Below are positions 7,720 through 16,100 of a stretch of DNA of 25,828 nt, in pieces. A program made the position numbers and the translations under genes. The stretch comes from an uncultured Bacteroidales bacterium (GTDB lineage: Bacteria; Bacteroidota; Bacteroidia; Bacteroidales; F082), in the NCBI GenBank assembly GCA_937926515.1, contig CALAZZ010000153.1, positions 1 to 25,828 on the forward strand. Reading direction: 5' to 3'. A model generated the notes under the pieces. The model worked only from the letters and a program-made list of their open reading frames with translations. It made no database searches and was not told the DNA's origin. How positions within the stretch are numbered: position 1 is the first letter of the stretch; each line of letters opens with the position of its first letter.

Positions 7720-8957
7720 TGTTTTATTATTTATTTACATATCTCGATCATACATTTGATATTCCCGGAGCACAGGTATTTCAATACATATCATTCAGGG
7801 CATCAATGGCTGTAATCACTTCATTGATCATATCTCTCTACTTTGGTAAAAGATGGATCAATTATCTGAATCGCAAGCAAGTAGGTGAAACAATTCGAGA
7901 CCTGGGGCTGGAAGGACAGCTCGACAAGCAAGGTACCCCAACCATGGGAGGTTTGATAATTCTGGCTTCACTTGTTGTTCCAACATTGTTATTCACTGAT
8001 CTCTTTAATAGTTACATCCTCTTGATGCTTTTCACAACAATCTGGCTTGGAGGGTTGGGATTCCTGGACGATTATATTAAAGTTTTCAGAAAAGATAAAA
8101 GAGGCCTACCGGGCCGCACAAAAATTATCGGTCAGGTTATTTTGGGAATCGTTGTGGCCACTACCATGTACCTTGATGAAAGTGTTGTGCTGCGCGAAAA
8201 ACCCCGTGACATTACACAGATCGTACAAAGTATTGAAACGGAAGGACCGTCATCGCGGTTTCTCGTAGAAGAAACCCGCTCAACAAAAACCACCATCCCT
8301 TTCATCAAAAACAATGAATTCGATTATGCGGTGCTTCTGAAATGGCTTGGACCGGGCTATGAAAAATGGGCATTTTTAGTCTTCGCACCTATCATTATTT
8401 TGATCATAGCAGGTGTTTCCAATGGAGCAAATCTAACGGATGGCATGGATGGTTTGGCTGTAGGCACCTCAGCCATTATCGGCACTACCTTGGGGATTCT
8501 TGCTTGGGTTTCGGGCAATATCATCTTTGCTGATTATCTCAATATCATGTACCTGCCCAATACTGGTGAGTTGACCATTTTTATTAGCGCATTTGTTGGC
8601 GCCAATATTGGTTTTCTATGGTACAATTCATATCCGGCTCAGGTATTTATGGGTGATACCGGTAGTTTATCGATAGGTGGAATTATAGCAGTATTTGCCA
8701 TCATCATACGAAAGGAGCTGCTTATACCCATCTTATGTGGCATTTTCCTGGTTGAAAGCCTTTCAGTTATGCTACAGGTAAGTTATTTCAAGTATACCAG
8801 AAAACGATATGGAGAAGGTCGCAGAGTTTTTAAAATGGCACCTCTACATCATCATTATCAACTACTTGGACTTCCCGAACCTAAGATAGTATTGCGCTTT
8901 ATGATCGTTGGAGTGATGCTGGCCGTGCTTACGATAATAACCCTCAAATTGAGGTAA
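7719..8957 (+). CDS. mraY: Phospho-MurNAc-pentapeptide transferase MraY
   Basis: MraY moves phospho-MurNAc-pentapeptide from UDP onto undecaprenyl phosphate at the inner membrane, making lipid I. The catalytic features are Asp117-Asp118 in GFLDDYIKV, the NLTDGMDGLA loop (238-247), MGDTGSLS with Asp313, and the histidine triplet HHH at 377-379. About ten hydrophobic segments are present. At 412 residues it is about 50 longer than E. coli MraY, and the extra length is a charged segment at about residues 152-205 between two membrane spans. I believe this insertion is usual in Bacteroidota. The start overlaps the murE stop by one base, and murD follows after 9 bp. Confidence 0.97.
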   Translation: MFYYLFTYLDHTFDIPGAQVFQYISFRASMAVITSLIISLYFGKRWINYLNRKQVGETIRDLGLEGQLDKQGTPTMGGLIILASLVVPTLLFTDLFNSYILLMLFTTIWLGGLGFLDDYIKVFRKDKRGLPGRTKIIGQVILGIVVATTMYLDESVVLREKPRDITQIVQSIETEGPSSRFLVEETRSTKTTIPFIKNNEFDYAVLLKWLGPGYEKWAFLVFAPIIILIIAGVSNGANLTDGMDGLAVGTSAIIGTTLGILAWVSGNIIFADYLNIMYLPNTGELTIFISAFVGANIGFLWYNSYPAQVFMGDTGSLSIGGIIAVFAIIIRKELLIPILCGIFLVESLSVMLQVSYFKYTRKRYGEGRRVFKMAPLHHHYQLLGLPEPKIVLRFMIVGVMLAVLTIITLKLR

Positions 8958-8966
8958 TTAAATAAA

Positions 8967-10325
8967 ATGAATGACAAAAGGTTCAATTACCGGAATGTGG
9001 TTGTGCTCGGTGCTGGAGAGAGTGGCTGCGGAGCGGCTTTACTTGCCAGCAAACATAACATAAAGGTATTTGTATCAGATAATAAACCTATTAAAAAAGC
9101 TTACAAAGACGTTCTTTTAAATAATGAAATTGATTTTGAAGAAGGCAAGCATGATCATGCTCGTCTGCTTGAGGCCGATCTGGTCATTAAAAGTCCTGGT
9201 ATCCCTGACCATATACCAATTGTAAAGGCGATGAAACTAAGCAGGATTCCTGTCATAGATGAGATTGAATTCGCTTCGTGGTTTACAAATGCGTTCATCA
9301 TTGGAATTACTGGGAGCAACGGTAAAACAACCACCACACTGCTAACAGGACATATTCTAAAGAAGGCTGGTATGAATGTGGGTGTTGCCGGCAATGTGGG
9401 ACAAAGTTTTGCCCGGATGGTGGCAGATTATGATCATGATCACTTTGTGTTAGAGATTAGCTCATTTCAGTTGGATGGTTTGATGGACTTCAAAGCCGAC
9501 ATCGCAATTCTCTTAAATATCACACCTGACCATCTTGATCGATATGGTAATGATTTCCAAAGCTATGCTGATTCAAAATTTAAAATTACACAAAATCAAT
9601 CAGAAAATGATGCTTTCATCTACTGGGCTGATGATCCTGTCATAAACCGGCAACTCAACATCCATGAGGTGAAAGCACGCAAATTTCCCTTCAGCATTGG
9701 CAATGATACCGGTGCAGAAGGAGCAACCATGAAGAATAATAAAATCGTGTTCAATATCAATAAAACAAAGAGTCATATGACACTTGAACAACTTGCTTTA
9801 CAAGGAAAACACAACAGCTACAATAGCCTGGCTTCAGGACTGGCAGCCAAATTATTGCAAATCAGAAAGGACACCATTCAACAAGGTCTATCTGATTTTC
9901 AAAATATTGCACACCGGTTGGAATATGTAGCCAATGTTCATGGGGTATCCTATATAAACGATTCAAAGGCAACCAATATCAACGCAACCTGGTATGCGCT
10001 TGAAAGTATGGACCGGCCAGTCATCTGGATAGCCGGAGGTGTTGACAAAGGCAACAATTATCAAACCCTTACACCCTTGATTCAAAAAAAAGTAAAGGCC
10101 CTCATTTGCCTTGGGGTGGATAATCATAAAATTATGGAGGCTTTTCAGAATGAAATTGATATAATCATCGAGGCTAGTTCAGCTGATGAAGCTGTATTTC
10201 AGGCCTCTAATATTGCTGCAAAAAATGATGTGGTGTTGTTATCACCTGCATGTGCCAGCTTCGATTTGTTTGATAATTATGAGGATCGTGGAAATAAATT
10301 TAAAGATGCTGTAAAAAAATTATAG
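8967..10325 (+). CDS. murD: UDP-MurNAc-L-alanine:D-glutamate ligase MurD
   Basis: This cytoplasmic ATP-dependent ligase adds D-glutamate to UDP-MurNAc-L-Ala. The 452-residue protein begins with a Rossmann-like UDP-binding segment, VVVLGAGESGCGAA (11-24), and contains the P-loop GSNGKTT at 116-122, the ITPDHLDRY block in the central domain, HRLEYV and the NDSKATN motif, and near the end LLSPACASFDLFDNYEDRG, which is diagnostic for MurD. Length and motif order are standard. It lies 9 bp from both mraY and ftsW. In this cluster it precedes murC even though MurC acts first in the pathway. Confidence 0.97.
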   Translation: MNDKRFNYRNVVVLGAGESGCGAALLASKHNIKVFVSDNKPIKKAYKDVLLNNEIDFEEGKHDHARLLEADLVIKSPGIPDHIPIVKAMKLSRIPVIDEIEFASWFTNAFIIGITGSNGKTTTTLLTGHILKKAGMNVGVAGNVGQSFARMVADYDHDHFVLEISSFQLDGLMDFKADIAILLNITPDHLDRYGNDFQSYADSKFKITQNQSENDAFIYWADDPVINRQLNIHEVKARKFPFSIGNDTGAEGATMKNNKIVFNINKTKSHMTLEQLALQGKHNSYNSLASGLAAKLLQIRKDTIQQGLSDFQNIAHRLEYVANVHGVSYINDSKATNINATWYALESMDRPVIWIAGGVDKGNNYQTLTPLIQKKVKALICLGVDNHKIMEAFQNEIDIIIEASSADEAVFQASNIAAKNDVVLLSPACASFDLFDNYEDRGNKFKDAVKKL

Positions 10326-10334
10326 CTTCAGAAT

Positions 10335-11492
10335 ATGCAAAACATCTTCAGATATATAAAAGGGGACAAAGTGATCTGGTCAGTGGTATTGCTGTTGTCG
10401 ATCTTTTCACTATTGGCAGTTTACAGTTCAACAGGTACTTTGGCTTATCGATACCAGGGAGGAAATACGGAGTATTATATGCTCAAACACCTCATTATTC
10501 TGTTTCTGGGCCTATTCTTTATGTATCTGGCACATAAGATCAAGTATATTTATTATTCGCCATTATTCAAACTGGCTCTGATCATAGCAATCCCACTGCT
10601 ATTCGTAACCTTATTCTACGGGCTTAACCTCAATGAAGCTAAACGAGTTCTGCCACTTCCTTTTGGGTTAACTTTTCAAACCAGCGATTTGGCGAAACTT
10701 ACTCTGATCATGTACCTGGCCAGGTTACTGACAAAGAAACAAGACCACATTAAGGACTTTAAGTCAGCGTTTGTCCCCATTATGCTTCCTGTTTTAATCG
10801 TTGTCTTCCTGATTCTTCCAGCAAACTTCTCAACTGCTGCCATGCTTTTCACTACCAGCTTGGTTTTGATGTTTATTGGCCGGGTGAATATGAAATACAT
10901 TTTCTCTCTGATTGGAATAGGCCTGGTTGCCCTTAGTATTTTTATTCTTGTGCTTATGCAGCTACCTGATGATAAGCAAGGTAGACTGTGGACATGGAAA
11001 AATAGAATTGAGAGTTTCTCAAGTGGTACAGGTGATAATTATCAAATTGAACAAGCTCAGATTGCTATCGCAAATGGTGGTATTTTCGGAAGGATGCCGG
11101 GAAACAGCACGCAACGAAATTTCCTTCCCCACCCCTACTCTGATTTTATTTTTGCGATCATCATTGAAGAATACGGCCTCCTTGGTGGTTCGTTTATTGT
11201 ATTACTTTACCTGATCCTACTATTCAGAGCAGTTGTGATCGTCACAAAAATACCACAGACTTTTGGTGCCTTCCTAAGCATAGGAGTTGCGTTTAGCCTG
11301 GTATTCCAGGCAATGATCAATATGGGTGTAGCTGTTGGCTTATTGCCGGTCACAGGTCAACCGCTGCCATTGATCAGTATGGGTGGTACATCCATCTGGT
11401 TTACAAGTTTGTCATTAGGAATTATTTTAAGTGTAAGTAAAGAATTAGGAAAAAAAGAATCTAGCATAGCAGATGCATCCGAAACCAATTAA
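10335..11492 (+). CDS. ftsW: Septal peptidoglycan glycosyltransferase FtsW (SEDS family)
   Basis: FtsW polymerises lipid II at the division septum together with FtsI. The 385-residue protein has about ten predicted membrane segments, starting at about residue 15 (VIWSVVLLLSIFSLLAVYS). The conserved SEDS block NMGVAVGLLPVTGQPLPLISMGGTS lies near residues 330-355, and a long periplasmic loop contains WTWKNRIESF and the Q-I-E-Q-A-Q-I-A motif. RodA is the main alternative, but the position between murD and murG in a dcw cluster with ftsI favours FtsW. The last 20 bases overlap the start of murG in a different frame. Confidence 0.95.
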   Translation: MQNIFRYIKGDKVIWSVVLLLSIFSLLAVYSSTGTLAYRYQGGNTEYYMLKHLIILFLGLFFMYLAHKIKYIYYSPLFKLALIIAIPLLFVTLFYGLNLNEAKRVLPLPFGLTFQTSDLAKLTLIMYLARLLTKKQDHIKDFKSAFVPIMLPVLIVVFLILPANFSTAAMLFTTSLVLMFIGRVNMKYIFSLIGIGLVALSIFILVLMQLPDDKQGRLWTWKNRIESFSSGTGDNYQIEQAQIAIANGGIFGRMPGNSTQRNFLPHPYSDFIFAIIIEEYGLLGGSFIVLLYLILLFRAVVIVTKIPQTFGAFLSIGVAFSLVFQAMINMGVAVGLLPVTGQPLPLISMGGTSIWFTSLSLGIILSVSKELGKKESSIADASETN

Positions 11493-12579
11493 AATAGTAA
11501 TCAGCGGAGGTGGGACAGGAGGTCACATCTTCCCTGCAATCGCCATTGCCGATAGTGTGCGTCAGCTTAAACCTGATGCAGATATCCTATTTATTGGTGC
11601 GCAGGGCCGTATGGAAATGGATAAGGTGCCTCAAGCTGGGTACTCTATTAAAGGGCTATGGATTAGTGGGTTGCAAAGAAAGATGAGTTTTAAAAATTTG
11701 AGTTTTCCGTTCAAACTTCTTTACTCATTATTCAAAGCATACTCCATATTACGTAAATATAAACCAAATATCGTTGTTGGTGTTGGAGGCTATGCAAGTG
11801 GACCAACATTGAGGGCGGCTCTATGGCTAAATATTCCAACCTTGATACAGGAACAAAACTCATATCCCGGTATTACCAATAAATTATTAGGACGAAAAGT
11901 AAACCGAATATGCGTGGCTTATGACAATATGGAAAAATGGTTCCCGAAAGAAAAAATTGTACAAACCGGGAACCCTTTAAGAAAAGCTGCCGTTGATATT
12001 GGAGGTAAAACTAAATTGGCACACAAATTCTTTGAATTGAAAGAAGAGAAAACAACTGTACTCGTTGTCGGGGGGAGTCAGGGAGCCAAAACAATTAACC
12101 TGACACTAAACCAAAACCTAAAACAGATCTGCTCCGAAGGCATACAGTTGATATGGCAAACAGGCAAAACATACTATAATGAAGCCAAGGAGGTTACCTC
12201 CAAAGCTGGCCTTAAAGATGCAGTTAAGCCTGTCGCATTTATCAATCGCATGGATTTGGCCTACGCTGCAGCTGATATCATTGTTTCACGTGCAGGTGCC
12301 ATGGCTATTTCTGAGATTGCGGTTGTTGGAAAGCCTGTCATATTCATCCCTTTTCCATTTGCATCCGAAGACCATCAAACAAAAAATGCAAAAAGACTGG
12401 TGCTGAAAAAAGCTGCTCTTCTTGTCGAAAATAAAGATGTCAGTGAGTTATTGCTGCCTACAATTATTAGTCTCTCGAAGAACAAGCAGCTACAAAACGA
12501 GCTCGCAAAAAATATTTCTCAATTTGCAATTACAGATGCAAGTGAAAACATTGCTAAAGAGATTTTAGAATTAGTATAA
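11473..12579 (+). CDS. murG: UDP-GlcNAc:lipid I N-acetylglucosaminyltransferase MurG
   Basis: MurG is a GT-B glycosyltransferase on the cytoplasmic face of the inner membrane that converts lipid I to lipid II. The 368 residues include the N-terminal glycine loop GGGTGGH at 12-18, the VGVGGYASGP acceptor loop near 101-110, a second glycine-rich loop VVGGSQGA in the C-terminal domain, and the UDP-GlcNAc binding stretch SRAGAMAISEIA, followed by PFPFASEDHQTKNA. The ATG at 11473 lies inside the 3' end of ftsW (20-bp overlap). It is kept because the family starts only a few residues before the first strand. Confidence 0.97.
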   Translation: MHPKPIKIVISGGGTGGHIFPAIAIADSVRQLKPDADILFIGAQGRMEMDKVPQAGYSIKGLWISGLQRKMSFKNLSFPFKLLYSLFKAYSILRKYKPNIVVGVGGYASGPTLRAALWLNIPTLIQEQNSYPGITNKLLGRKVNRICVAYDNMEKWFPKEKIVQTGNPLRKAAVDIGGKTKLAHKFFELKEEKTTVLVVGGSQGAKTINLTLNQNLKQICSEGIQLIWQTGKTYYNEAKEVTSKAGLKDAVKPVAFINRMDLAYAAADIIVSRAGAMAISEIAVVGKPVIFIPFPFASEDHQTKNAKRLVLKKAALLVENKDVSELLLPTIISLSKNKQLQNELAKNISQFAITDASENIAKEILELV

Positions 12580-12582
12580 TAC

Positions 12583-13932
12583 ATGAAGATAGAACCAAAA
12601 CATATTATTTATTTCCTTGGCATTGGTGGTATTGGCATGAGTGCCATTGCACGTTATTACAATTTGCAGGGGGTTGAAATTCATGGTTATGATCGTACCG
12701 AAACTCCACTCACAAAACAACTCGAAAGCGAAGGCATATACATTCACTATCAAGAAGATATCAGCAAAATACCTGAAAATACAAATTTGGTAATCTATAC
12801 TCCCGCCGTTCCTGAAACAAACGCTGAATTTGCCTACTGCCGTGGAAAAGGGCTGCCCATGAAGAAAAGATCAATGGTTCTGGGTGAGATCAGCCAGGAT
12901 AAATATACCATTGCAGTAGCTGGCACACATGGAAAAACAAGCACTACTTCTACCATTGCCCACCTGATGCATGAATGTGGGTTGAAGTTCACAGCATTTA
13001 TAGGAGGTATTAGTAATAACTTCAGCAGCAATTTAGTACATCATCCAGAAAGCGATATAATACTGGTCGAAGCTGATGAATTTGATAGGTCATTTCTTCA
13101 ACTACATCCGGATATTGCAATCATAACTTCAATGGACGCTGACCATTTGGATATCTATCATGATTACAAAAAGTTGTATTCATCGTTTGAGCAATTTGTA
13201 TCGCAAATAAAGGACCGGGGACATTTGATCAAAAAAATAGGCTTAGATATCCATTCAAAACAAAACACAATCACTTTTGGATTAAATGAACAGGCTGATT
13301 ATCATGCAAAAAATATTCTAAAGTCAAATAATAGGTTCTTCTTTAATCTGGTAGCCCATGGTAAAATCGTTGAGCATGTGGAGATAAAAATTCCAGGTAG
13401 GTACAACATCGAGAATGCAATGGCAGCACTTGCCGTAACACAACTCCTGGGAATTGACATCAAGAAATCAATCCAGGCACTGACTACCTATAGAGGTGTT
13501 AAGCGAAGATTTGATATTCGACTCAATTCTGCTGATCGCATATATATTGATGATTACGCACACCATCCCGAAGAGTTAAAAGCCTGTATATCTGCAGCTA
13601 GAGAACTCAACCCGGGAAAACGGATTACTGGAATCTTTCAGCCTCATTTATATAGCCGAACCCGCGACTTGCTTGATGATTTTGCCGATGCACTTAGTCT
13701 ATTAGACGAATTAGTTTTACTTGATATCTATCCGGCAAGAGAAGAACCTATTCCTGGCATTGAATCCAAAACCCTGTTCGAAAAAGTAAAGCTGCCCAGT
13801 AAATACTTGCTTAAGAACACTGAAGTAACTGATTTCCTAAGGCAAAATCCACCACAGGTATTATTAACCTTAGGCGCCGGCGATATTGATAAATTGGTAG
13901 AACCTATTGAAAACCTACTCAAGGAGCTATGA
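12583..13932 (+). CDS. murC: UDP-MurNAc:L-alanine ligase MurC
   Basis: MurC starts the stem peptide by ligating L-alanine to UDP-MurNAc in the cytoplasm. The 449-residue protein begins with the Rossmann motif FLGIGGIGMSA (11-21) and has the P-loop GTHGKTST at 114-121, the EADEFDRSFL block, the DADHLDIY histidine motif, and the IDDYAHHPEE and FQPHLYSRT motifs typical of MurC. Length is normal, with no fusion to Ddl. It begins 3 bp after murG, and its stop overlaps the ftsQ start by four bases (ATGA), a classic coupling junction. Confidence 0.97.
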   Translation: MKIEPKHIIYFLGIGGIGMSAIARYYNLQGVEIHGYDRTETPLTKQLESEGIYIHYQEDISKIPENTNLVIYTPAVPETNAEFAYCRGKGLPMKKRSMVLGEISQDKYTIAVAGTHGKTSTTSTIAHLMHECGLKFTAFIGGISNNFSSNLVHHPESDIILVEADEFDRSFLQLHPDIAIITSMDADHLDIYHDYKKLYSSFEQFVSQIKDRGHLIKKIGLDIHSKQNTITFGLNEQADYHAKNILKSNNRFFFNLVAHGKIVEHVEIKIPGRYNIENAMAALAVTQLLGIDIKKSIQALTTYRGVKRRFDIRLNSADRIYIDDYAHHPEELKACISAARELNPGKRITGIFQPHLYSRTRDLLDDFADALSLLDELVLLDIYPAREEPIPGIESKTLFEKVKLPSKYLLKNTEVTDFLRQNPPQVLLTLGAGDIDKLVEPIENLLKEL

Positions 13933-14711
13933 AGGGAATTATTAATATAACAATTTGGATCATCAGCATAGCTGGTCTAACCGTGCTTTATGGCTTTGCG
14001 CGAGAAAGCTACCGCAGTTCCATTATTCAGGATATGAAAGTATCAATAGTCAGACCTGAATTCAGAGGCTTTTTGGACGAAAATTTAATCCTGAATACCA
14101 TCTATAACCAGGCTGATTCAATAGTCGGCAGGCAGGTTAAGCATATTAACACACATAATATCAATACTATACTTAATAAAATACCTTGGGTTTCAAGCAA
14201 TCAGATTTGTATTAGCCTCGACGGCACCTTGCATTTATATATAAGTGAAAGACAAGCATTTCTTAGAATTTTTAGCCAAAAGGGAGAATCTTTTTATATC
14301 GATCAACAAGGATTTATTTTTCCGAAAAGTACCAGTTTCACATCCAGAGTCCGTATTGTAAGTGGTTATTTGCATTTGCCTTCACAACAAAAATTAATTA
14401 CAAGTCATATTCAGGACAGTATTTTAATTGATTCCAGGCTACATGAACTATATACCCTTGAGCATAAACTACGAGAAAATCATTTTCTGGATGCACTCGT
14501 TGATCAAATCTATATCAACAGCCTAGGAGACATTGAATTGGTTCCCAAAATTGGAAAAGCAACCGTGTTACTCGGCAATATGGAAATGCTGGAACTAAAA
14601 CTGAGCAATATGTCTCATTATTATAAAACTTCGGCTTCAAAACCGGAAATGCTGGATTACAGAACAATCAATCTTAAATTCAGAAATCAAATCGTGTGTA
14701 TAAAAATATAG
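13929..14711 (+). CDS. ftsQ: Cell-division protein FtsQ
   Basis: FtsQ is a bitopic membrane protein that links FtsL/FtsB to the rest of the divisome. The 260 residues start with a membrane span at about 5-22 (IINITIWIISIAGLTVLYGF) and continue as a periplasmic domain. That domain has the POTRA-like segment ending IPWVSSNQICISLDGTLHLYISERQAFLRIF, and the FtsQ-type stretch GESFYIDQQGFIFPKS. Sequence conservation is low, as usual for Bacteroidota FtsQ, so the position between murC and ftsA is a large part of the support. It overlaps murC by 4 bp and ends 4 bp before ftsA. Confidence 0.9.
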   Translation: MKGIINITIWIISIAGLTVLYGFARESYRSSIIQDMKVSIVRPEFRGFLDENLILNTIYNQADSIVGRQVKHINTHNINTILNKIPWVSSNQICISLDGTLHLYISERQAFLRIFSQKGESFYIDQQGFIFPKSTSFTSRVRIVSGYLHLPSQQKLITSHIQDSILIDSRLHELYTLEHKLRENHFLDALVDQIYINSLGDIELVPKIGKATVLLGNMEMLELKLSNMSHYYKTSASKPEMLDYRTINLKFRNQIVCIKI

Positions 14712-14715
14712 GACT

Positions 14716-16017
14716 ATGAAATCTTCAGAAATCATCGTTGGACTTGATGTTGGTACCACAAAGATCGCCTGCATCGTAGGGCGTCGGAACGAACATGGCA
14801 AAATTGAAATTCTGGGACATGGGAAAACAGATTCAATTGGTGTTAAAAGGGGAATTGTTGCGAACATTGAAGAAACAGTAAACTCCATCCGAAAGGCTGT
14901 TGATGAAGCTTCAGCCAGGTCCGGTGTTGATATAAAGTATGTGAACGTTGGTATTGCCGGTCAGCACATTAAAAGTTTACAGCATAGAGGAAGCCTGATC
15001 CGCGAAAACAGCGAAAAAGAGATCAACCGCCTGGAGATCGAAAAACTCACCAACGATATGTATAAACTAAATATGGCCGCAGGTGAGGAAATCATCGATG
15101 TCATTCCACAAGACTATATCGTGGATGGTGAACAGGGTATCAAACAACCTATTGGTATGCTGGGAAGCAAGCTGGAAGCTAATTTTCATGTGATTATCGG
15201 CCAGACAGCTGCTGCAAAAAACATCTTGAAATGTGTTCAAAAAGCCGGGCTGGATATGGTTGAACTCATCCTTGAACCCATCGCATCTGCTGAGGCCGTC
15301 CTGGGTGATGAAGAAAAGGAAGCAGGTGTTGTACTTGTTGATATTGGCGGTGGAACAACAGATATAGCTATTTTTCATGACAGGATCATTCGACATACTG
15401 CGGTGATCCCATTCGGGGGTGATATTATCACTGAAGACATACGCGAAGGCTGCACCATCATAAAAAAACATGCCGAAGAGGTAAAGATTAAGTTTGGTTC
15501 GTCCCTGGCTAGCGAAAACCGAGAGGATGAAGTAGTTTCAATACCAGGTATCAGGGGCAGGCCACCAAAGGAAATCTCATTTCGTAACCTGGCATCAATT
15601 ATTCAGGCCCGTATGGAGGAGATCATAGAGCAAATCTATTACGAAATAAAAAATTCAGGTTATGAACGCAAGCTGATTGCCGGCATAGTACTTACCGGGG
15701 GTGGTGCGTTGCTGAAACATGTTGACCAGCTTGCGCAGTTCATTACCGGTATGGATGTCCGAATCGGCTACCCTAACGAACATTTGGCTAAGGATACCTT
15801 GGAAGAATTGGCTAGCCCGATGTATGCCACTGGAATAGGATTAGTGATCGAAGGCATCATGCGACATGACAGCGAGGAAGAGGTCGAGAAATTGAAGAGT
15901 GATTCATCCGAAAGTCCTGATTCGAAGAAGTCCAAAGCACAACAGGACAAATCAAAAAAAAGGATGAGCTATCTCGAAAAAATTAAAAAGATGTTCGATC
16001 GCGAATTACTCGAATAA
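14716..16017 (+). CDS. ftsA: Cell-division actin homologue FtsA
   Basis: FtsA tethers FtsZ filaments to the inner membrane. The 433 residues have the actin-fold nucleotide motifs: phosphate-1 loop GLDVGTTKIACIVGR (9-23), phosphate-2 VDIGGGTTD (208-216) and the adenosine motif IVLTGGGALL in the last third. The SHS2/1C subdomain lies between them. The C-terminus (about 412-433) is a basic amphipathic stretch, KKRMSYLEKIKKMFDRELL, which fits the membrane-targeting helix; it is preceded by a hydrophilic Ser/Lys-rich linker. It follows ftsQ by 4 bp. The 83-bp gap to ftsZ is the largest inside the cluster. Confidence 0.97.
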   Translation: MKSSEIIVGLDVGTTKIACIVGRRNEHGKIEILGHGKTDSIGVKRGIVANIEETVNSIRKAVDEASARSGVDIKYVNVGIAGQHIKSLQHRGSLIRENSEKEINRLEIEKLTNDMYKLNMAAGEEIIDVIPQDYIVDGEQGIKQPIGMLGSKLEANFHVIIGQTAAAKNILKCVQKAGLDMVELILEPIASAEAVLGDEEKEAGVVLVDIGGGTTDIAIFHDRIIRHTAVIPFGGDIITEDIREGCTIIKKHAEEVKIKFGSSLASENREDEVVSIPGIRGRPPKEISFRNLASIIQARMEEIIEQIYYEIKNSGYERKLIAGIVLTGGGALLKHVDQLAQFITGMDVRIGYPNEHLAKDTLEELASPMYATGIGLVIEGIMRHDSEEEVEKLKSDSSESPDSKKSKAQQDKSKKRMSYLEKIKKMFDRELLE

Positions 16018-16046
16018 CTATCAACGCAGTTATGTTGAAAACTCTT

Positions 16047-16080
16047 GATAAAGATTAACCGAACAAGATAAAGAATAAAC
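16047..16080 (+). repeat. Imperfect direct repeat upstream of ftsZ (two 14-mers, 20-bp period)
   Basis: GATAAAGATTAACC (16047-16060) recurs as GATAAAGAATAAAC (16067-16080) with 12 of 14 bases identical and a period of exactly 20 bp, two helical turns. It lies in the ftsA-ftsZ gap, where a regulator of ftsZ could bind. The sequence is A-rich, so chance is a real alternative. Confidence 0.28.
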
Positions 16081-16086
16081 TAATTT

Positions 16087-16094
16087 TAAATTTG
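16087..16094 (+). promoter_or_regulatory. Possible ftsZ-proximal promoter -7 box (TAAATTTG)
   Basis: TAAATTTG matches TAnnTTTG exactly, but it ends only 6 bases before the ftsZ ATG at 16101. A transcript from it would be nearly leaderless unless the ATG at 16110 is used. No -33 TTTG or TTG sits at the right distance. It could be fortuitous. Confidence 0.28.
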
Positions 16095-16100
16095 ATAATT

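Noticed and set aside
15067..15471. 134-codon open frame on the minus strand opposite ftsA
   Set aside because: It is fully contained in ftsA, which is complete with actin-fold motifs; it has no promoter box and no domain.
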